A stretch of DNA of 64,000 nt from Roseitranquillus sp963709765 (GTDB taxonomy: Bacteria; Pseudomonadota; Alphaproteobacteria; Rhodobacterales; Rhodobacteraceae). Positions 59,503 through 64,000 of the stretch are shown here, one piece after another. The notes below the pieces were generated by a model that was not told the DNA's origin, did not search any database, and saw only the letters and a list, made by a program, of their open reading frames with translations. Within the stretch, counting starts at the first letter, position 1; each line of letters starts with the position of its first letter. Both the position numbers and the translations under genes were made by a program. Location of the stretch: positions 186,001 to 250,000 of the forward strand of contig CAVPXL010000005.1 of the NCBI GenBank assembly GCA_963709765.1, in the 5' to 3' direction.

Positions 59503-60282
59503 TCAGAGCGAGCGTTCGACCATCATCTTCTTGATGTCCTGGATCGCTTTGGCCGGGTTCAGGCCCTTGGGACAGGTCTTCGTGCAGTTCATGATCGTGT
59601 GACAGCGGTAGAGCTTGAACGGGTCTTCCAGATCGTCCAGCCGCTCGCCAGTCGCCTCGTCGCGGCTGTCGACGATCCAGCGGTGCGCCTGCAACAGCGC
59701 CGCCGGTCCGAGGTACCGGTCGCCGTTCCACCAGTAGCTCGGGCACGACGTCGAGCAGCAGGCGCAAAGAATGCATTCATAGTGCCCGTCAAGCTTGCGC
59801 CGGTCTTCGATCGACTGTTTCCACTCTTTCTGCGGCGGGTTCGACTTGGTTTCGAGCCACGGCATGATACTGGCATGCTGGGCGTAGAAATGCGTCAGAT
59901 CGGGGATCAGATCCTTGACCACCGGCATGTGCGGCAGCGGATAGATCTTCACGTCGCCGGATATCTCCTCGAGCCCGTAGATGCAGGCCAGCGTGTTGAT
60001 CCCGTCGATGTTCATCGCGCACGAGCCGCAGATTCCCTCGCGGCAGGACCGGCGAAACGTCAGCGTGGGATCGATCTCGTTCTTGATCTTGATGAGCGCG
60101 TCCAGAATCATCGGCCCGCAATTGTCCATGTCGACGAAATAGGTGTCGACACGCGGGTTCTCACCGTCGTCCGGGCTCCAGCGATAGACCTGGAACTTGC
60201 GCACGTTGGTCGCGCCCTCCGGCTTGGGCCAGGTCTTGCCGGTCCGGATGCGGCTGTTCTTGGGCAGGTTCAACTGGACCAT
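59503..60282 (-). CDS. sdhB: succinate dehydrogenase iron-sulfur subunit
   Basis: Complex II electron-transfer subunit, 259 residues. The [2Fe-2S] site is SCREGICGSCAMNIDG with a fourth Cys in TLAC, near residues 70-92. The [4Fe-4S] and [3Fe-4S] sites are CILCACCSTSCP and CHTIMNCTKTCPKGLNP. ATG 60282 has GAGGAG upstream and gives the usual start VQLNLPKNSRI. It is last in the minus-strand operon sdhC-sdhD-sdhA-two small lipoproteins-sdhB, an order typical of Rhodobacterales. Confidence 0.97.
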   Translation of the reverse strand: MVQLNLPKNSRIRTGKTWPKPEGATNVRKFQVYRWSPDDGENPRVDTYFVDMDNCGPMILDALIKIKNEIDPTLTFRRSCREGICGSCAMNIDGINTLACIYGLEEISGDVKIYPLPHMPVVKDLIPDLTHFYAQHASIMPWLETKSNPPQKEWKQSIEDRRKLDGHYECILCACCSTSCPSYWWNGDRYLGPAALLQAHRWIVDSRDEATGERLDDLEDPFKLYRCHTIMNCTKTCPKGLNPAKAIQDIKKMMVERSL

Positions 60283-60292
60283 TGGGCTCTCC

Positions 60293-60613
60293 TCACATCG
60301 TCGCCCCGGCGACACCGACAGTCGCGAGGCATTGCAGGGTCGCCGGACGCGAGGCGACCGCGATGATGGCGTTGTACGTCTCTGGCGTCAGGCCGGTAAT
60401 TGCCGCACGCGCAAAGGTGTTGAGTTCGGACAGACCCGAATTGTCGATGACGCAATCGGTCACGGCTTCGGCCGGGAGACCCGGGAAGCGCTCCGCGACG
60501 ATGGGCCGAACCACGTTGCGCGCCGTTTCACGGGCGATCTGCTCCTGCGTCATGGGGATGCACGCGGCCAGAACCAGCGGCGACAACAGAGCGATGGCGC
60601 GCCAGGTCCGCAT
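60293..60613 (-). CDS. small lipoprotein in the sdh operon
   Basis: A 106-residue protein of unknown function. The leader LLSPLVLAACIPM has a good lipobox (LAAC). The mature part is helical with RNVVRPIVAERFPGLPAEAV, VTDCVIDNSGLSEL and SRPATLQCLATVG, including a conserved-looking Cys pair (TDC, LQC) that could form a disulfide. I recall similar genes between sdhA and sdhB in other Rhodobacterales, which suggests a link to complex II assembly or stability (inference). ATG 60613 overlaps the stop of the preceding small lipoprotein. Confidence 0.75.
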   Translation of the reverse strand: MRTWRAIALLSPLVLAACIPMTQEQIARETARNVVRPIVAERFPGLPAEAVTDCVIDNSGLSELNTFARAAITGLTPETYNAIIAVASRPATLQCLATVGVAGATM

Positions 60614-60862
60614 CAGAACTCCGAGACGGGACGCGGATCGGCGCAGGGCGCAGACGGCTCGCCCGGGTCGAACCACAGTCGAGACCGTCAGGTCGAAATC
60701 CGAGACCATCCCCTCGTTGCTGACGCCCATCTCCGCCGTACCCCCGATCGACGCGCTGACCGGCCCGGCGCCCATGCACAGACCCGGCGGACGCGAAGGT
60801 TGCGCCGCGCAGGCCGTCAAGAGCACCGTGGTCAGAGCCGGGACGCACGCCGCTCGCCTCAA
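60613..60862 (-). CDS. second small lipoprotein downstream of sdhA (frameshift at ~60673)
   Basis: About 82 residues when repaired. TTG 60862 overlaps the sdhA stop; the leader VPALTTVLLTACAAQ has a lipobox (LTAC). The mature part contains GAGPVSASIGGTAEMGVSNE and a VSDFDLTVS strand. As written the frame runs on into the next gene. Taking out one base around 60673-60678 gives WFDPGEPSAPCADPRPVSEF and a stop that overlaps the next ATG (TGATG), a much more natural end. Function unknown. Its position within the sdh operon suggests a role near complex II. Confidence 0.6.
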
Positions 60863-62661
60863 TAGACCCGGGCCTTGGGCGCGATCTTCTTCAGATCGAT
60901 CCCGCCCGCGTCATGTTCGCTCAGCGGGTCCATGTGGACCGGCCTGTAGGTCAGTTCCACCCCGCCATTCACCCACGCGAGAGTATGCTTGCGCCACTCG
61001 TCGTCGTTGCGGTCGGGGTAATCCTCGTGGGCGTGGGCGCCCCGGCTTTCCTTGCGCGCCTCCGCGCTGACGATGGTGGCCAGAGCGTTCGGCATCAGAT
61101 TGGTCAGCTCCAGCGTCTCCATCAGGTCGGTGTTCCAGATGAGCGAGCGGTCGGTCACGTGCAGATCGTCGACCTTGGCCGCGACGGCCTTCATCTTGTC
61201 GACGCCTTCGGAAAGCGTCTTGTCGGTGCGGAAGACGGCAGCGTCCTGCTGCATGGTCTTCTGCATTTCGAGACGCAGTTCGGCCGTCGGCGTCCCGCCC
61301 TTGGCCTGGCGCAGCCCGTCGAACCTGTCGAGCGCCTTGTCGACGCTGGCCGTGTTGACCGGACGCGGCGCCTCGGAGGCATCGACGATCTCGCCGGCGC
61401 GGATGGCCGCGGCGCGGCCGAAGACCACGAGGTCGATCAGGCTGTTGGAGCCGAGGCGGTTGGCCCCGTGCACGCTCGCGCACCCGGCCTCGCCCACAGC
61501 CATCAGGCCCGGTGCAATCCGGTCCGGCTCGCCCTCGGTCGGGTTGAGCACCTCGCCCCAGTAGTTCGTGGGAATGCCGCCCATGTTGTAGTGCACCGTC
61601 GGCAGGACGGGGATCGGCTCCTTGGTCAGGTCGACCCCGGCGAAGATCCGCGCGCTCTCGGAGATGCCGGGCAGACGCTCCGCCAGCGTTTCCGGCGGCA
61701 GGTGATTGAGGTGCAGATGGATGTGGTCGTTGTCGGGGCCCACGCCGCGCCCCTCGCGGATCTCCATCGTCATGCAGCGGGAGACCACGTCGCGCGACGC
61801 CAGATCCTTGTAGGTCGGCGCGTAGCGTTCCATGAACCGCTCACCCTCGGAATTGGTGAGGTAACCGCCCTCGCCGCGCGCGCCCTCGGTGATCAGGCAC
61901 CCCGCGCCGTAGATGCCGGTCGGGTGAAACTGCACGAACTCCATGTCCTGGAGCGGCAGGCCCTGACGCGCCACCATGCCGTTGCCATCGCCAGTGCAGG
62001 TGTGGGCCGAGGTGGCGCTGAAATAGGCACGCCCGTAGCCGCCCGTGGCGAGCACGGTCATCTTGGCGTTGAAGACGTGCATCGTGCCGTCCTCGAGGTT
62101 CCAGGCGACAACGCCCTGGCATTGCCCGTCCTCGGACATGACAAGGTCGATGGCGAAGTATTCAACGAAGAACTCGGCCTTCTGCTTGACGCTCTGACCA
62201 TAGAGCGTGTGCAGGATGGCGTGCCCGGTGCGGTCCGCGGCGGCGCAGGTGCGCTGCACCGGGGGGCCCTCGCCGAACTCGGTCGTGTGGCCGCCGAAAG
62301 GGCGCTGGTAGATGCGTCCGTCCTCCGTCCGGCTGAACGGCACGCCGTAATGTTCGAGCTCGTAGACCGCCTTGGGGGCCTCGCGGGCCAGGTATTCCAT
62401 CGCGTCGGTGTCGCCGAGCCAGTCCGACCCCTTCACGGTGTCGTACATGTGCCACTGCCAGTGGTCGGGTCCCATGTTGCCGAGGCTGGCGGCGATGCCG
62501 CCCTGTGCCGCGACCGTGTGGGAGCGCGTCGGAAAGACCTTGGTGACACAGGCGGTGCGCAGCCCCTGCTCTGCCATGCCCAGCGTGGCGCGCAGGCCGG
62601 AGCCGCCGGCGCCCACCACCACAACGTCGTAATCATGCGTCTGATATTCGTAGGCAGCCAT
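60859..62661 (-). CDS. sdhA: succinate dehydrogenase flavoprotein subunit
   Basis: Catalytic subunit oxidising succinate to fumarate, 600 residues. The FAD-binding start is YDVVVVGAGGSGLRATLGMA, then the covalent-FAD His in TRSHTVAAQGGIAASLGNMG. The substrate site shows HPTGIYGAGCLITEGARGEG near residue 243, and VLPTVHYNMGGIPTNYWGEV and GAGCASVHGANRLGSNSL-like segments complete the family set (written here in parts). ATG 62661 matches the normal start. The frame is intact. sdhD lies 10 bp upstream. Confidence 0.97.
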   Translation of the reverse strand: MAAYEYQTHDYDVVVVGAGGSGLRATLGMAEQGLRTACVTKVFPTRSHTVAAQGGIAASLGNMGPDHWQWHMYDTVKGSDWLGDTDAMEYLAREAPKAVYELEHYGVPFSRTEDGRIYQRPFGGHTTEFGEGPPVQRTCAAADRTGHAILHTLYGQSVKQKAEFFVEYFAIDLVMSEDGQCQGVVAWNLEDGTMHVFNAKMTVLATGGYGRAYFSATSAHTCTGDGNGMVARQGLPLQDMEFVQFHPTGIYGAGCLITEGARGEGGYLTNSEGERFMERYAPTYKDLASRDVVSRCMTMEIREGRGVGPDNDHIHLHLNHLPPETLAERLPGISESARIFAGVDLTKEPIPVLPTVHYNMGGIPTNYWGEVLNPTEGEPDRIAPGLMAVGEAGCASVHGANRLGSNSLIDLVVFGRAAAIRAGEIVDASEAPRPVNTASVDKALDRFDGLRQAKGGTPTAELRLEMQKTMQQDAAVFRTDKTLSEGVDKMKAVAAKVDDLHVTDRSLIWNTDLMETLELTNLMPNALATIVSAEARKESRGAHAHEDYPDRNDDEWRKHTLAWVNGGVELTYRPVHMDPLSEHDAGGIDLKKIAPKARVY

Positions 62662-62671
62662 GTCGTTCCCC

Positions 62672-63043
62672 TCAGATCGCCAGCCGGACAAGCGCGAACA
62701 GCCCCGTCGCCGCCGCGGCGTAGCTCACCCCGATCATCAGGACGATGAGCGCCTTGCGGGTGAACCCTTGCGAATAGTCCTCGATAAGCACCTGCACGCC
62801 CTGCCGGAAGTGGACGAACCCCACCAGGATCGTCAGCGCCGCCACGATGGCCGGGAAGGGACGCGAATAGTAGAGCACCGCCTCTTCCCACGGCAGGCCC
62901 AGCGCCCGCCCGAACGTGAAGACGAAGAGCGGCACCAGCACCAGCAGGGCCACGGAACTCTTCGTCATCGACCAGAAATGTTCCGTCCCCGATTTGGCGG
63001 AGCCGAGGCCCGAGGCACGCTTGCGGTCGGTCAGGTAGGCCAT
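62672..63043 (-). CDS. sdhD: succinate dehydrogenase membrane anchor subunit D
   Basis: Membrane anchor of complex II, 123 residues, three hydrophobic helices (VALLVLVPLFVFTFGRALG, FPAIVAALTILVGFVHFRQG, IVLMIGVSYAAAATGLFALV). The haem-associated His in VGFVHFRQGVQVLIEDY and the start SGLGSAKSGTEHFWSM are typical of alphaproteobacterial SdhD. It binds quinone and haem b together with SdhC. It starts 11 bp after the sdhC stop. Confidence 0.93.
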   Translation of the reverse strand: MAYLTDRKRASGLGSAKSGTEHFWSMTKSSVALLVLVPLFVFTFGRALGLPWEEAVLYYSRPFPAIVAALTILVGFVHFRQGVQVLIEDYSQGFTRKALIVLMIGVSYAAAATGLFALVRLAI

Positions 63044-63054
63044 CGTCGGTCCCC

Positions 63055-63438
63055 TCAGATCACGAAAACGGTCAGAAGCGTCAGCACGACCGAACCGCCG
63101 ATCACGGCCCAGCCCAGCGTTTCAGCCTCCTTGAGGTCGAGCATGCGGCCGGTGTCCCAGATGAGGTGCCGCAGGCCAGCCAGCGTGTGGTACCAGAGCG
63201 CCCAGAGCGACAGGAACATGACCAGATCGCCGAACCACGAAGTGATCACGCCGTTGGCCGTCGCGTAGGCTTCCGGCCCGCTGGCGGCCGCCAGGAACCA
63301 CCACACGATCAACAGCGCCGCGACAAGAAGCGCGTTTCCGGTGACGCGGGTCAGGATCGACGTCGCTGAGGTCAACTGCAGTCGGTAGACGCTCAGATGC
63401 GGCGAAAGCGGGCGATTGCCCCGATTGACGTCGGCCAT
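63055..63438 (-). CDS. sdhC: succinate dehydrogenase cytochrome b556 subunit C
   Basis: Cytochrome b subunit of complex II, 127 residues, three helices. RPLSPHLSVYRLQLTSATSI near the N-terminus carries the quinone-site Ser/Arg pattern, and LWYHTLAGLRHLIWDTGRML contains the haem His. ATG 63438 is behind GGAGGG. First gene of the sdh operon; upstream 136-164 bases away are two identical palindromic sites. Confidence 0.94.
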   Translation of the reverse strand: MADVNRGNRPLSPHLSVYRLQLTSATSILTRVTGNALLVAALLIVWWFLAAASGPEAYATANGVITSWFGDLVMFLSLWALWYHTLAGLRHLIWDTGRMLDLKEAETLGWAVIGGSVVLTLLTVFVI

Positions 63439-63573
63439 GGCCGTTCCCTCCGTCCCTTGCAGCGCCTTCCAGCGGCTTCGGTCTTGTTGATAGACCATTT
63501 TTCGCGCGTGTCACGAGGGGCTCGGCTGCTTCTCGCGGGTTTTTCGCTGCACGCGCCTCAATTCGCCGCACTC

Positions 63574-63602
63574 GTGATCACATGCGCTCGGCGCGTGATC
63601 AC
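63574..63602. promoter_or_regulatory. tandem GTGATCAC palindromes between mch and sdhC
   Basis: Perfect octamer palindromes GTGATCAC at 63574-63581 and 63595-63602, 21 bases apart centre to centre (two helical turns); on the minus strand both read as the ten-mer TGTGATCACG. They lie upstream of the sdh operon, the second overlapping the mch stop. This is the pattern expected for a dimeric regulator binding twice on one DNA face. Confidence 0.55.
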
Positions 63603-64000
63603 AAGTCCCGGCGAGGCATCGCGGCCCAGAGGTCGAGATCGAGCAGGATGCCCTCCCGATAGCGCCGATCGTCATCGCGAACCCGTCCCGGCTCGGTTCC
63701 CGCGCGCGCCGCCACCAGTCGCAGGCGTACCGCTCCCGCCCCAGGCGCCGGCGCCTCGGCCTTGTCCAGAACCTCGGTCCAGGCGGTGACGGTATCTCCG
63801 GCGAAACAGGGCGCAACGTGGGAGCCGGCATTGAGCGCGAGGACCGGTTGCGCATTCGCCAGCCCGTTGAACGACAATGCCCGCGCCAGGCTGATGACGT
63901 GGCCGCCATAGACCAGCCGCTTCGCGTCCTCGCGCTGGGTCGCGTCGAAATGCACCCTGGCGGTGTTCTGCCACAGGCGCGTGGCCAACATGTGCTCGGC
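63599..64000 (-). CDS. mch: mesaconyl-CoA hydratase, 5' part outside window
   Basis: The last 133 codons of a MaoC-type dehydratase. HMLATRLWQNTARVHFDA, RLVYGGHVISLARALSFNGL and PCFAGDTVTAWTEVLDKAE match the C-terminal hot-dog domain of mesaconyl-CoA hydratase (beta-methylmalyl-CoA dehydratase), which interconverts mesaconyl-CoA and beta-methylmalyl-CoA in the ethylmalonyl-CoA pathway. The usual protein is about 340 residues, so about 210 are missing at the window edge. Adjacency to sdhC and the nearby ccr/ecm support the call. Confidence 0.9.
   Translation of the reverse strand, partial: AEHMLATRLWQNTARVHFDATQREDAKRLVYGGHVISLARALSFNGLANAQPVLALNAGSHVAPCFAGDTVTAWTEVLDKAEAPAPGAGAVRLRLVAARAGTEPGRVRDDDRRYREGILLDLDLWAAMPRRDL

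Noticed and set aside
1..64000. Mobile elements, prophage, CRISPR arrays, defence systems
   Set aside because: No transposase, integrase, Cas, restriction or toxin-antitoxin motif was found, and no regularly spaced repeats beyond the short ones reported.

Overview
The window is a stretch of a high-GC alphaproteobacterial chromosome, most likely from the order Rhodobacterales (Rhodobacteraceae/Roseobacter group). The clues are a RpoHII-type sigma-32 (rpoH2) behind a TGATCC/CGTAA promoter of the RpoE-ChrR type, the ethylmalonyl-CoA pathway genes ccr and ecm plus the end of mesaconyl-CoA hydratase (mch) next to an sdhCDAB operon, a TauE/SafE-TIGR02186 pair, a Hint-domain protein and a LuxR/LuxI pair. 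No tRNA, rRNA, CRISPR array, transposase, integrase or phage gene was seen; the content is core and metabolic.

Layout. 1-4302: EamA transporter (cut by the window edge) and dnaE, minus strand. 4493-14943: an SRPBCC protein, then a purine block, xdhA-xdhB-xdhC followed with almost no gaps by a BMP-type ABC importer (ATPase, two permeases, binding protein) and a strong terminator. 15168-20422: a Hint-domain protein, then a one-carbon island: a dimethylglycine/sarcosine-dehydrogenase-like flavoprotein facing a divergent PanB-like hydroxymethyltransferase, followed by a D-2-hydroxyacid dehydrogenase. 20539-28404: SH3 protein, a decayed zinc-transporter fragment, an M3 peptidase, a MoeB/ThiF-like protein, dut, coaBC, a ChaN-like protein and rpoH2. 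28811-44121: housekeeping genes (comM, gshB, yraN, rsmI, a LpoA-like lipoprotein, glnD, murJ, a rhomboid-like protein, trpS, an L,D-transpeptidase, a class IV aminotransferase, usp, nfu, tsaB-rimI). 44232-48931: a second complete BMP-type ABC importer (binding protein, ATPase, two permeases). 48978-52889: TauE/SafE, TIGR02186, an SDR and a RecD-like helicase. 52942-54578: luxI, luxR and a small conserved-looking ORF. 54710-64000: ccr and ecm divergent, deoD, sdhB-two small lipoproteins-sdhA-sdhD-sdhC, and the 3' end of mch.

How the genes work together. Two purine-nucleoside-type importers, nucleoside phosphorylase (deoD) and xanthine dehydrogenase with its maturation factor XdhC form a purine salvage/catabolism theme. 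ccr, ecm and mch belong to the ethylmalonyl-CoA pathway for acetyl-CoA assimilation, whose succinyl-CoA output feeds succinate dehydrogenase.

Sequence quality. At least twelve single-base indels break otherwise intact, conserved and partly essential genes (trpS, tsaB, glnD, rpoH2, ccr, ecm three times, and others). Several lie in G/C homopolymers. Residual sequencing errors are the simplest explanation, so I annotate these as full-length genes with the break position rather than as pseudogenes.
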